Origin: Pelagibacterium halotolerans B2
GTDB lineage: Bacteria; Pseudomonadota; Alphaproteobacteria; Rhizobiales; Devosiaceae
Assembly: GCF_000230555.1 (NCBI RefSeq)
Contig: NC_016078.1
Coordinates: forward strand, 3,185,001 to 3,249,000
DNA length: 64,000 nucleotides
Direction: 5' to 3'
The position numbers and the translations under genes were made by a program. Below the pieces are notes generated by a model. That model worked only from the letters and a program-made list of their open reading frames with translations, made no database searches and was not told the origin of the DNA. This document shows positions 35,796 to 44,012 of this stretch, in pieces (within the stretch, counting starts at the first letter, position 1; each line of letters opens with the position of its first letter).

Positions 35796-38174
35796 CTATT
35801 TGCTCACCAGCGCCGGCCGCCGTCTCTTTGCCGTGCGCGAACGGGCATCGCGCCGGTTCATGCGCGCGATAAGCTCGCGCGTTTCGGGCGCGGGAAGCGG
35901 CGTGCCGAAAAGAAAACCCTGGACCTGATCGATCGCGGTATGGCGGGCGATGGCTTCGAGTTGATCCTCGGTTTCGACACCTTCGGCGACCAGCACCAGA
36001 TCGAGATCCTGCCCCAGCCGCGCCACATTGGCCATCAGCTTGAGCGAGCGGTCGCTGGTGGTGATGTCGGCAATGAACGAGCGGTCGATCTTGAGCTTGG
36101 AGAATGCCATGCCGCGCAGATAGGAGAGCGAGGAATAACCGGTGCCGAAATCGTCGAGCGCGATGCCGATGCCCTTGTCGGCCAGCGCCGCCAGCTTTGC
36201 CGCCGCCCCTTCGCGGTCTTCGATCAGGGCGGTTTCGGTGACCTCGATCTCGAGACGTCCGGGCGCGAGCCCGCTGGCCTTGAGCGCCTCGGAAACGTAC
36301 CGGGTCAGATCCTCTCCGCGCAGGTCGCGCGCCGAGACGTTGACCGCAACCGAGATGGGCTGCGGCCAGAAAACACATTCCGCCGTCGCGGTCTGGAGCA
36401 CCCAGCGGGTGATGGCTGAAATCTGGCCGGTTTCCTCGGCAAGCCCGATGAACACATCGGGCGCGATCGGTCCCAGTTCGGGGTGGGTCCAGCGGGCCAG
36501 CGCCTCGCATCCCACCACCCGGCGGGTCGCTGGGTCGACGAGCGGCTGATAGACCAGCTTGAGCTGATCCTCGGAAATGGCAATGGCCAAATCGTTCTTG
36601 AGGCGTTGGCGATAGCGGAATTCGCTGTCCATTTCCTCGACAAAGGCCTGGTATTGGCCCTTGCCGCGCGCCTTGGCGCGATAAAGGGCGAGATCGGCCC
36701 GGGTTATGAGATCGTCAAGACCGATCGGATGGTCCGAACTGGAGACAAAACCGATAGACGCATCGATATCGGCGCGTTCCCCGCCAACCTCGAAGGGGCG
36801 CCGCAGTATCGAAAGGATCGCTTCGACCTCCGCCTGCATGCCGTCGCTGTCGGTGTTGCGCGCCCGATAGATGACAAACTCGTCGCCACCCAGCCGCGCC
36901 AGACGCGAATCGCGGTGCATGACGGTCTGGATGCGGACGGCGGTTTCCGAAAGGACCCGATCGCCCGCCAGATGCCCGAGCGTATCGTTGACATGCTTGA
37001 AATCGTCGATGTCGATTATGGCCAGAAACACCGGCTCGCGCCGGCTGGTCCGCTGACGGGAGGCCAGTTCGGCCTGGACCTGTTCGGTGAAATAGGCACG
37101 GTTGGGCAACCCGGTGAGCCCGTCATAGCGCGCCATGAAATTGATGCGCTCCTGGGCCCGGATGCGGGCGGTGACGTTTTCAAACAGCAGCACGGTGCGG
37201 TCGCCACGCGAGGAAACGGTGACCTCGCAATGAAAATCGCCGGAGAGCTTCATGACGATCTTGCCGCCGGTCTGCTGGATGATCATGCGGTTGAGCCGAT
37301 CGGCGGTCGTTTCGGGCAGGGCGCGCTTGCCGATGGCTTCCTCGAGCAGATCGGCAAAGGAGCGTCCGACCCATGACCCCTCGGCAATACCGGCAAACGT
37401 TTGCTGCGCCCGGTCATTGGCCAGCGCGATCACCCCGTTCTCGTCGAGCATGCACAGCCCGTGCTGCATGGTTTCGAGCGCCGTATCGAGCTGGCTGGCC
37501 AGCCGCGAGGCCACTGTCCGCTCGTGAACCTGGGAAAGAAGCATGCCCCGCACGTCGGCGGCCAGGAACCGGAAGCTGACCATCAGGGGGACCAATAGCG
37601 CCGCGAGCGCCAGATGGTAGCCGTCCCCGACCAGCGCCAGCCCCAGAGCCAGCGGGATCGAGATGGCCAGCGACTGGGAGGTCACGATCCTGTCGACGCC
37701 GAAATTGCGGGTCACGATGCCGATCATCGCCGCAATGGTTACCGAAATGGCCACAAGCTCGGCAAACGGATCGCGCACGAAAACCAGCGTGACAAAGCAC
37801 CAGCAGCCATAGATCGAGGCCGAAATGGTGCCCTGGATCATCTGCCGGCGTTCCCAGGCCCGTGCGCCGGCGCGGTCGTCGGGCGCCGGAGGATGGTCCT
37901 CGAAGGCCAGCATGTTGTAGTAGCGCTTAGCCGTGGAGACCACAAAGGCCAGAGCCACGGCGTAGAGCACGGGCGCATCGGTCTTGAGCGCCGCCATCAT
38001 CACGCCCGAAATCGTCGCCGCCATGCCCACCAGCATGGCACGCCTGTCCTTGTAGAGCGAAGCCACGATCGAGACATAGTCGAGCGTGGGCAGGTGTCTT
38101 TGGCCCTTAGGCATTGGCTTGACCGGCTTCCGCGACGTTCGGCTGGAACCACTTAGCCTTCTGGCGGTTTGCAT
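35796..38174 (-). CDS. GGDEF-EAL bifunctional c-di-GMP protein with membrane sensor domain
   Basis: A 792-residue protein: several N-terminal helices (about residues 45-215), a PAS-like domain (ALETMQHGLCMLDENGVIAL), a GGDEF domain with intact LARLGGDEFVIY, and an EAL domain with intact CEALARWTHPE, VNVSARDLR, EVTETALIE, LDDFGTGYSSLSYL and VAEGVET. Both cyclase and phosphodiesterase activities are possible. The usual RxxD inhibitory site before GGDEF is absent. The start is uncertain: ATG 38174 is used, ATG 38114 is a shorter option, and an open frame runs to 38252. Confidence 0.9.
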   Translation of the reverse strand: MQTARRLSGSSRTSRKPVKPMPKGQRHLPTLDYVSIVASLYKDRRAMLVGMAATISGVMMAALKTDAPVLYAVALAFVVSTAKRYYNMLAFEDHPPAPDDRAGARAWERRQMIQGTISASIYGCWCFVTLVFVRDPFAELVAISVTIAAMIGIVTRNFGVDRIVTSQSLAISIPLALGLALVGDGYHLALAALLVPLMVSFRFLAADVRGMLLSQVHERTVASRLASQLDTALETMQHGLCMLDENGVIALANDRAQQTFAGIAEGSWVGRSFADLLEEAIGKRALPETTADRLNRMIIQQTGGKIVMKLSGDFHCEVTVSSRGDRTVLLFENVTARIRAQERINFMARYDGLTGLPNRAYFTEQVQAELASRQRTSRREPVFLAIIDIDDFKHVNDTLGHLAGDRVLSETAVRIQTVMHRDSRLARLGGDEFVIYRARNTDSDGMQAEVEAILSILRRPFEVGGERADIDASIGFVSSSDHPIGLDDLITRADLALYRAKARGKGQYQAFVEEMDSEFRYRQRLKNDLAIAISEDQLKLVYQPLVDPATRRVVGCEALARWTHPELGPIAPDVFIGLAEETGQISAITRWVLQTATAECVFWPQPISVAVNVSARDLRGEDLTRYVSEALKASGLAPGRLEIEVTETALIEDREGAAAKLAALADKGIGIALDDFGTGYSSLSYLRGMAFSKLKIDRSFIADITTSDRSLKLMANVARLGQDLDLVLVAEGVETEDQLEAIARHTAIDQVQGFLFGTPLPAPETRELIARMNRRDARSRTAKRRRPALVSK

Positions 38175-38344
38175 CACATTGACAATGTCGTCCCTGCCTG
38201 CTGGTTGCAGGCACGAAGTTGCGATGTGGTAAAGAACCTCTTTACACTCCATACGCCCCGGCTCGATGGCCTGTCCCTTACCCAGGTTAAGGCCGCCACG
38301 CCGGGCAACGCCTTCATAATGCCACGGTCACGGGAAAACGCGAA

Positions 38345-38632
38345 ATGACAGATCAAGGATCACAAACCGGGTTTGACGTCAAAACCGCCATGGCCGGTCT
38401 CGAGGGCTGGCAGGTCAGTGAGAGCGGCGCCATGGAAAAAAGCTTCAAGTTCAAGGATTTTTCCCGCGCCTTCGCTTTCATGACCAGGGTCGCCCTGCTG
38501 GCCGAAAGGGCCGGTCACCACCCCGACTGGTCCAACAGCTACAACCGCGTCGACATTGCGCTCAAGACCCACGACAAGGACGCCCTGACCCAAAAGGATA
38601 TCGATTTGGCAACCGCCATCGACGCCCTTTAG
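38345..38632 (+). CDS. phhB: Pterin-4a-carbinolamine dehydratase
   Basis: A 95-residue dehydratase. [39 protein letters not shown] and [12 protein letters not shown] are the family's conserved blocks, including the active-site His-His-Pro. It recycles tetrahydrobiopterin-type cofactor after aromatic hydroxylation; no phenylalanine hydroxylase gene is in the window. Its 3' end overlaps the convergent membrane-protein gene by 4 bp. Confidence 0.93.
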   Translation: MTDQGSQTGFDVKTAMAGLEGWQVSESGAMEKSFKFKDFSRAFAFMTRVALLAERAGHHPDWSNSYNRVDIALKTHDKDALTQKDIDLATAIDAL

Positions 38633-39204
38633 ACGCCGCCACCCGCTGTGGGGCGTGGGGCGCTGCGCGCCAGGGCCACCCGGCGGACGCCCAGCCAGCC
38701 CAGATAGAGGGCCAGCGCAACCGACAGTGTCTCGTGATAGGCCGGCACATCGGCGGCAAACAGCCTGACCAGATGCCCCGCCGCCAGACCCGCCGGCACC
38801 AGCGCCGCAACGGCGGGAGCGCCCGGGGCGCTCCTGAAATGAATGGCGAATGCCGTCATTCCCGCCACCACGAACACCAGCGCCAGAAGGTAGAACGGGG
38901 TGAAAACGATATCGGCATGGTGTACGGCCCCATCGGCCAGCGCCCCCAGCACGCCCGACGTCAAAACGATAATCATCACCATAGCAAACGAAAAGGCACC
39001 GAAGGCCGACAGCGCAATTCCCACCCGTCCCGACCGCGCCATGCCCGGCAGGTCCTTGAGCGTCCAGATGCCCGCTCCGGCCAGCGTCATGCCGATGGTC
39101 GCGATTGTGCCGCCCAGAACGGTGATCTGGTCGCCGGTGAGCATGATGGCTTCGCCCAGCGCCCACAGGGCACAGCCCACAAGCAGGATGACAGCAAGGA
39201 TCAT
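38629..39204 (-). CDS. Hypothetical multi-helix membrane protein
   Basis: A 191-residue protein with about six hydrophobic helices ([20 protein letters not shown] at the start, [19 protein letters not shown] in the middle). I do not recognise a family. Its ATG at 39204 overlaps the stop of the preceding gene (39201-39734) by 4 bp (ATGA), so the two are made together. A much longer frame exists upstream but shares DNA with that gene and is unlikely. Confidence 0.65.
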   Translation of the reverse strand: MILAVILLVGCALWALGEAIMLTGDQITVLGGTIATIGMTLAGAGIWTLKDLPGMARSGRVGIALSAFGAFSFAMVMIIVLTSGVLGALADGAVHHADIVFTPFYLLALVFVVAGMTAFAIHFRSAPGAPAVAALVPAGLAAGHLVRLFAADVPAYHETLSVALALYLGWLGVRRVALARSAPRPTAGGGV

Positions 39205-39734
39205 ATACGATTTCCGGTCTTGCGCCGCTCGCGCATGGATAGCCCGAGCTGGATGAAGGTCAACGCCATGACCAGATCGATAAGCGGTTGGACGAGCGCT
39301 GGGAACGCGACAAAACTGCTCACCAGCGACATTGCGATCGAAACGGTCATCACAATTCCGATCCAGACGGGATAAAATCCCGAACCGATGAGCCATGCGG
39401 CAAGAGCCAGAGCCCCCACCAGCGTTACGGCCGCAGCGGCGATGAATGCCGGGAGCCGGGATACCGTGCCGACCGGCAGCGCGCCCTGGCTCACAGACCA
39501 CGCGGCGATACCGGCAAATCCCAACGCACCCAGCCCGACCGCGACAATGGCCAGGCGCGCCAGCCGGCTCGTGCGCGCCTCGGGCCACAGCCCGGCAAAG
39601 CCGACCATGACCAGAAGCAGCGCTCCTCCCGCAATCGCGCCGCTCGGGACTGTGTGGCCGCCGGCGATGATTTCGAGCACCTCGCCGACAATGCGGAGGA
39701 GCCCACCCACGATCAATGCCCAGGCCGCAATCAT
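39201..39734 (-). CDS. Hypothetical multi-helix membrane protein, partner of the next gene
   Basis: A 177-residue protein with about five to six helices (MIAAWALIVGGLLRIVGEVL, GALLLVMVGFAGLWPEA, PVWIGIVMTVSIAMSLVSSF). No family is recognised. GGAGG lies upstream of ATG 39734. Size and helix count resemble those of its coupled partner at 38629-39204, so they may be a diverged duplicate pair or two subunits; sequence similarity between them is not obvious by eye. Confidence 0.65.
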   Translation of the reverse strand: MIAAWALIVGGLLRIVGEVLEIIAGGHTVPSGAIAGGALLLVMVGFAGLWPEARTSRLARLAIVAVGLGALGFAGIAAWSVSQGALPVGTVSRLPAFIAAAAVTLVGALALAAWLIGSGFYPVWIGIVMTVSIAMSLVSSFVAFPALVQPLIDLVMALTFIQLGLSMRERRKTGNRI

Positions 39735-39966
39735 CGCGCGCGGCTCCTCCCAACGCCAGCACCAGATTCACGCGGCGACCCTATCGTTTGCATCGGGAGA
39801 AAACAACGACCTCCAAATTGCCTGTGGCAGGCAAACGACATTGGAAAAAATCCTTGCTCACGAGCGCGTAAGGACGCTTGAGCGGGGCCCCCGCGATCCT
39901 TACCCTAGAGCGCGATCCGAGGTTCTTGATGTGTGGCGCGTCGAGCCCGGCAAAGAGGTGTGGTCA

Positions 39967-40443
39967 ATGTTCGATTCCCTGGCAAAGCTGTTTCGGCAAC
40001 CCGAAAAGGGCGCGGCACGGCCGACCGATCCACGCCTTGCGGTGGCCGCCCTGCTCGTGCATCTGGCATCGGTGGACGGCACCGCCAGCCCCATCGAGGC
40101 CAAGGCCATCGCCAACGCGCTCAAGGACTATTACGGGCTCGATGAGACCGAAGTTAAGCGCCTCGTCGCCGAAGCGAGGCGGCGCGACCGCGATGCCGTC
40201 GATTTCTATCAGTTCACCTCCAAGCTCTCCCAGCTCGAGGAAGCCGAAAAGATCGAGATTATCCGCATGATGTGGCAGGTGGTGTTTGCCGACGACACCA
40301 ATCACGAGCTCGAGGACAATATGGTCTGGCGCGTGGCCGAGCTGATCGGAGTATCCTCACGCCAGCGCACCATCCTGCGCAATCAGGCAAAGCGGCCCAC
40401 GACCCCGCCCGATCTCAATCCCGAAGGCGACGAGACCGCGTAA
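39967..40443 (+). CDS. TerB family protein (COG4103)
   Basis: A 158-residue helical TerB-like protein: RLAVAALLVHLASVDGTASPIEAKAI and DYYGLDETEVKRLVAEA, then IEIIRMMWQVVFADDTNHELED with the metal-binding 'D-x-x-N-x-x-E' type acidic residues. TerB domains are linked to tellurite/stress functions in other systems, but this stand-alone alphaproteobacterial form has no known role and no other ter genes are near. ATG 39967 follows AGAGG at 8 nt. Confidence 0.83.
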   Translation: MFDSLAKLFRQPEKGAARPTDPRLAVAALLVHLASVDGTASPIEAKAIANALKDYYGLDETEVKRLVAEARRRDRDAVDFYQFTSKLSQLEEAEKIEIIRMMWQVVFADDTNHELEDNMVWRVAELIGVSSRQRTILRNQAKRPTTPPDLNPEGDETA

Positions 40444-40447
40444 GGTT

Positions 40448-40483
40448 TTGCATTTTGCAACGCCTCCGCCTTGCAAAATGCAA
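40448..40483. terminator. Perfect inverted repeat after terB
   Basis: TTGCATTTTGCAA, 10-nt loop, TTGCAAAATGCAA is a perfect 13-bp stem 5 bp after the terB stop. It lacks a T-run downstream, so it may stabilise the transcript end or be a protein site instead of a simple terminator. Confidence 0.45.
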
Positions 40484-40566
40484 GGGCGGCGGGGATGGTC
40501 GGGTCGCACAACTCAACATATTGAGGCAAATCGTCAGCGACACGCCCCATATTGGGTAACCATTTG

Positions 40567-40583
40567 TTGGCACGGTCCATGCA
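40567..40583 (+). promoter_or_regulatory. Sigma54-type promoter candidate
   Basis: TTGGCACGGTCCATGCA has GG and GC exactly 10 nt apart and matches the -24/-12 consensus TGGCACG-N4-TTGCA at all but one core position (A for T before TGCA). Transcription would begin near 40594. Confidence 0.5.
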
Positions 40584-40593
40584 TTGTAAGCCC

Positions 40594-40675
40594 CTGTCCG
40601 GATCTTTGTGTGTTGCGTACCGGGCGAACTCTTGCAAAGGCCCGAACCTCGCGTAATTGAGGCGGGCCTTTTTTC
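40594..40675 (+). ncRNA. Candidate small RNA of about 82 nt
   Basis: From the predicted start the sequence carries no ORF. It holds CCGG...CCGGGCG elements and ends in a strong intrinsic terminator: AAGGCCCG-AA-CCTC, 8-nt loop, GAGG-CGGGCCTT, then TTTTTC (stem 40637-40670). The terminator cannot serve terB well because a hairpin already follows that gene 150 bp earlier. yggT starts about 97 bp later. It could instead be a leader attenuator of yggT. Confidence 0.45.
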
Positions 40676-40771
40676 TTTGCCTGTGGCAAAGGACGGCCAT
40701 CAGATCGCCACACCCATTTCCATAAGCGATTTCGCGCTCTATATAGAACCGATTGCATAAAGGGACCGCCA

Positions 40772-41077
40772 ATGCTGTTTGGGCTTTTACAATTTGTCGA
40801 CGTGGTCTTGAGCCTCGTCATCTTCATCATGATCGCCCAGGTGATCGTGAGCTGGCTTTTGGCCTTCAACATCCTCAACATGTCCAACCAGTTCGTCGCA
40901 ACGATCGCCAACGCGCTCTGGCAACTGACCAATCCGCTCCTGGCACCCATCCGGCGCCTGCTGCCCAATTTCGGCGGCCTGGACATTTCCCCGATCGTTC
41001 TGTTCCTGGCGATCTATTTCATCAGGCTGGTGATCCTCTATCCGCTCATGCGTCAGGTCGCCATGCAGGGGCTGTGA
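40772..41077 (+). CDS. YggT family membrane protein
   Basis: A 101-residue protein with two YggT-type helical segments: LLQFVDVVLSLVIFIMIAQV and ISPIVLFLAIYFIRLVILY, joined by NPLLAPIRRLLPNFGGLD, the family signature. YggT proteins sit in the inner membrane and are linked to osmotic shock or cell-division gene clusters. The stop overlaps the next gene's GTG start (GTGA). Confidence 0.92.
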   Translation: MLFGLLQFVDVVLSLVIFIMIAQVIVSWLLAFNILNMSNQFVATIANALWQLTNPLLAPIRRLLPNFGGLDISPIVLFLAIYFIRLVILYPLMRQVAMQGL

Positions 41078-41394
41078 CCGGCCCCACCTTTTATACTCTT
41101 CTTGCCGATGGCGCGCGGGTCGGCCTGCGCGTCACCCCCAATGCCGACGCGAACCGGATCGAGGGTGCCCGGATCCGCGCCGACGGCGCCTGCCTGCTCG
41201 CCGTCAGGGTGTGCGCCCCGCCCGACAAGGGCGCGGCCAACACGGCAGTCATCGCCCTTCTGGCCAAGGCGCTTTCCCTCCCCAAATCCGCCCTCACGCT
41301 TGCCAGCGGACAGACCAGCCGAACCAAGGTGATTCTGGTCCGCGGCGAACCCGGCCCCCTGTTTTCTGCGCTGGAAAGCCTGGCTGCCCGATAG
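41074..41394 (+). CDS. DUF167 (YggU) family protein
   Basis: A 106-residue protein. LRVTPNADANRIEGA, LAVRVCAPPDKGAANTAVIA, LAKALSLPKSALTLASGQTS and SRTKVILVRG are the complete DUF167 pattern. The function is unknown. It starts with GTG 41074 inside the yggT stop; this yggT-DUF167 pair is conserved in many proteobacteria. Confidence 0.93.
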   Translation: MTGPTFYTLLADGARVGLRVTPNADANRIEGARIRADGACLLAVRVCAPPDKGAANTAVIALLAKALSLPKSALTLASGQTSRTKVILVRGEPGPLFSALESLAAR

Positions 41395-41679
41395 GTCAAC
41401 ATTGATGCCTGCCGAACTTTATTGCAATTCAAGCCGGTAGATACAAATAAGCCAGCAATACTGACCAAAATAAAGCACAAGAATAGAGGATTGCCTCTAC
41501 GTTGATCTTGGGCCATCCTCGGCCCCGGCCGCAATAAATGCGGGTCTTTGCTGTCGCCAGGGGAGAGGAAATTTTGGCGACGGCCAGAGAAGGGAAGAAA
41601 ACCGGTCCGGTCCGGGGATTGGCCATCGTGCCGAATCCGTCAGGCGCCGGTCCGTGCGCAAAGTGAGGGGAATATCACT

Positions 41680-43812
41680 ATGACTTTGGCCTTATGGCTG
41701 ATCGTTGCCTGTGGCGTCCTGTCGGTCGTCTATGGCGTCGTGACAACGCGTTCGCTTCTGGCCGCCGATGCCGGCAGCGCGCGCATGCAGGAAATCTCGA
41801 ACGCGGTCCGCGAAGGCGCTACCGCCTACCTCAGACGCCAATACACCACCATCGCCATTGTCGGCGTGGCGATCCTTGTCGTGGCCTGGCTGCTGCTCGG
41901 CATTTACGCGGCGATCGGGTTTCTGATCGGTGCGGTGCTCTCGGGGGCGGCCGGCTTCATCGGCATGCACGTTTCGGTGCGCGCCAATGTGCGCGTCGCC
42001 CAGGCGGCGACCACCTCACTGGCCGGCGGGCTGGACCTCGCATTCAAGTCGGGGGCGGTAACCGGATTGCTGGTCGCCGGCCTGGGCCTGCTCGGGGTCA
42101 CCGTCTATTTCCTTGTGTTGCTGGCCGTCGGGTTCGACGCCACCGACCGCATAGTGATTGACGCTCTGGTTGCGCTTGGCTTCGGCGCCTCGCTGATTTC
42201 CATTTTCGCCCGGCTTGGCGGCGGCATCTTCACAAAGGGCGCCGATGTGGGCGGCGACATGGTGGGCAAGGTCGAAGCGGGCATCCCCGAGGACGATCCG
42301 CGCAACCCCGCCACCATCGCCGACAATGTGGGCGATAATGTCGGCGACTGCGCCGGTATGGCCGCGGATCTGTTCGAGACCTATGTGGTGACCATCGTCG
42401 CCACAATGGTGCTGGCCGCGATCATTTTGCCACTCGATCTGAAACTGATCGGCATGGTCCTGCCCCTCGCCATTGGCGGGGTGTGCGTTCTGACCTCGAT
42501 CGCCGGGACCTATTTCGTCAAGCTCGGCGCCTCGGGCAACATCATGGGCGCGCTCTATAAGGGCGTCATCGCCACCGGCGTGCTCTCGCTGGTCGCGCTG
42601 GTTCCGGTCATGTGGCTGATCTTTGGCGACATGGGCCGCTCCATTGCGGTCGGGGACATCGCTTTCACCCCCTGGGCACTCTATGGGTGCGGGGTGGCGG
42701 GTCTCGTCATCACCGGGCTGATCATCTGGATCACCGAATATTACACAGGCACCGACCGGCGCCCGGTCAATTCGATCGCCGAGGCCTCGATCACCGGCCA
42801 TGGTACCAATGTGATCCAGGGGCTTGCCGTTTCGCTCGAATCCACGGCCCTGCCGGCGCTTGTCATTATCGCGGGCATCATCGTCACCTATTCGCTGGCC
42901 GGACTGTTCGGCATCGGGGTTGCGGTGGTCACCATGCTGGCGCTGGCCGGCATGATCGTCGCTCTCGACGCCTTCGGGCCGGTGACCGACAATGCCGGCG
43001 GCATTGCCGAAATGGCCGGCCTGCCCGATGAAGTGCGCAAGAACACCGACGCGCTCGATGCCGTGGGCAACACGACAAAGGCAGTGACCAAGGGCTACGC
43101 CATCGGTTCGGCGGGCCTCGGCGCGCTGGTGCTGTTTGCCGCCTATACCCAGGATCTGGCCTATTTCATCGGTGAAGCGGTGGAAGGCGACTTTTATTTC
43201 GGCGTCGGGGAAATCAGCTTTTCGCTGGCCGATCCCTATGTGGTGGTCGGGCTGTTGTTCGGCGGCTTGTTGCCGTTCCTGTTCGGCGGCATGTCCATGA
43301 CCGCCGTGGGCCGCGCCGCCCAATCGGTGGTGGTCGAGGTGCGCCGGCAATTTGCCGAAAAGCCCGGCATCATGGCCGGCACCGAAAAGCCCGATTATGG
43401 CCGGGCCGTCGACATGCTGACCAAGGCCGCGATCAAGGAAATGATCGTGCCCTCGCTGCTGCCCGTGCTCTCGCCGCTCGTGGTGTTCGGGGTGATCCTT
43501 TTGATCGCCGGCAAGGCGGCCGCATTCGCCGCTCTGGGCGCCATGTTGCTGGGCGTCATCGTTACCGGCCTTTTCGTCGCCATTTCCATGACCGCGGGCG
43601 GCGGCGCCTGGGACAACGCCAAAAAGAGCTTCGAGGACGGGTTTACCGATTCGACCGGCCAGACTCACTATAAGGGATCCGAGGCCCACAAGGCCTCGGT
43701 GACCGGCGATACTGTGGGCGATCCCTATAAGGACACAGCCGGTCCTGCCGTCAACCCGATGATAAAGATCACCAATATCATCGCTTTGCTGCTTCTGGCC
43801 GTGCTCCATTAA
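41680..43812 (+). CDS. hppA: Membrane proton-pumping pyrophosphatase, K+-independent type
   Basis: A 710-residue, about 16-helix H+-PPase that couples pyrophosphate hydrolysis to proton export. The substrate site [20 protein letters not shown] and [19 protein letters not shown] are intact. [18 protein letters not shown] has Lys467 and Thr470, the pair that marks K+-independent enzymes (Ala at the first position marks K+-dependent ones). ATG 41680 follows GAGGGGAATATC. A 285-bp AT-rich leader precedes it and a strong terminator follows. Confidence 0.96.
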   Translation: MTLALWLIVACGVLSVVYGVVTTRSLLAADAGSARMQEISNAVREGATAYLRRQYTTIAIVGVAILVVAWLLLGIYAAIGFLIGAVLSGAAGFIGMHVSVRANVRVAQAATTSLAGGLDLAFKSGAVTGLLVAGLGLLGVTVYFLVLLAVGFDATDRIVIDALVALGFGASLISIFARLGGGIFTKGADVGGDMVGKVEAGIPEDDPRNPATIADNVGDNVGDCAGMAADLFETYVVTIVATMVLAAIILPLDLKLIGMVLPLAIGGVCVLTSIAGTYFVKLGASGNIMGALYKGVIATGVLSLVALVPVMWLIFGDMGRSIAVGDIAFTPWALYGCGVAGLVITGLIIWITEYYTGTDRRPVNSIAEASITGHGTNVIQGLAVSLESTALPALVIIAGIIVTYSLAGLFGIGVAVVTMLALAGMIVALDAFGPVTDNAGGIAEMAGLPDEVRKNTDALDAVGNTTKAVTKGYAIGSAGLGALVLFAAYTQDLAYFIGEAVEGDFYFGVGEISFSLADPYVVVGLLFGGLLPFLFGGMSMTAVGRAAQSVVVEVRRQFAEKPGIMAGTEKPDYGRAVDMLTKAAIKEMIVPSLLPVLSPLVVFGVILLIAGKAAAFAALGAMLLGVIVTGLFVAISMTAGGGAWDNAKKSFEDGFTDSTGQTHYKGSEAHKASVTGDTVGDPYKDTAGPAVNPMIKITNIIALLLLAVLH

Positions 43813-43830
43813 GGAAGCGGACCACAAACC

Positions 43831-43862
43831 GAAAGAGCCGGGCAACCCTGCCCGGCTCTTTG
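43831..43862 (+). terminator. Rho-independent terminator of hppA
   Basis: AAAGAGCCGGGCA, loop ACCC, TGCCCGGCTCTTT is a perfect 13-bp stem 19 bp after the stop, ending in CTTT. Confidence 0.8.
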
Positions 43863-44012
43863 CGTTAAATCGATGGCTGCCGGCTCGAAAGGGCAGCGAA
43901 GCTGACAGATACCAACGTCTTATGTCCTTGAATCCTAAAGCTGATATTGGCTTTCCCGCGACAAGGGCATAAGCTCTCCACTATACCGGAAGACGTTGAG
44001 GGACGCCGGGAG

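Noticed and set aside
39967..40443. Tellurite-resistance or phage-defence ter cluster
   Set aside because: Only a stand-alone TerB-type gene is present; no terC, terD or other ter genes are nearby.
42016..43845. 609-codon ORF opposite hppA
   Set aside because: Antisense shadow with long His/Gln/Asp-rich runs and no recognisable domain.
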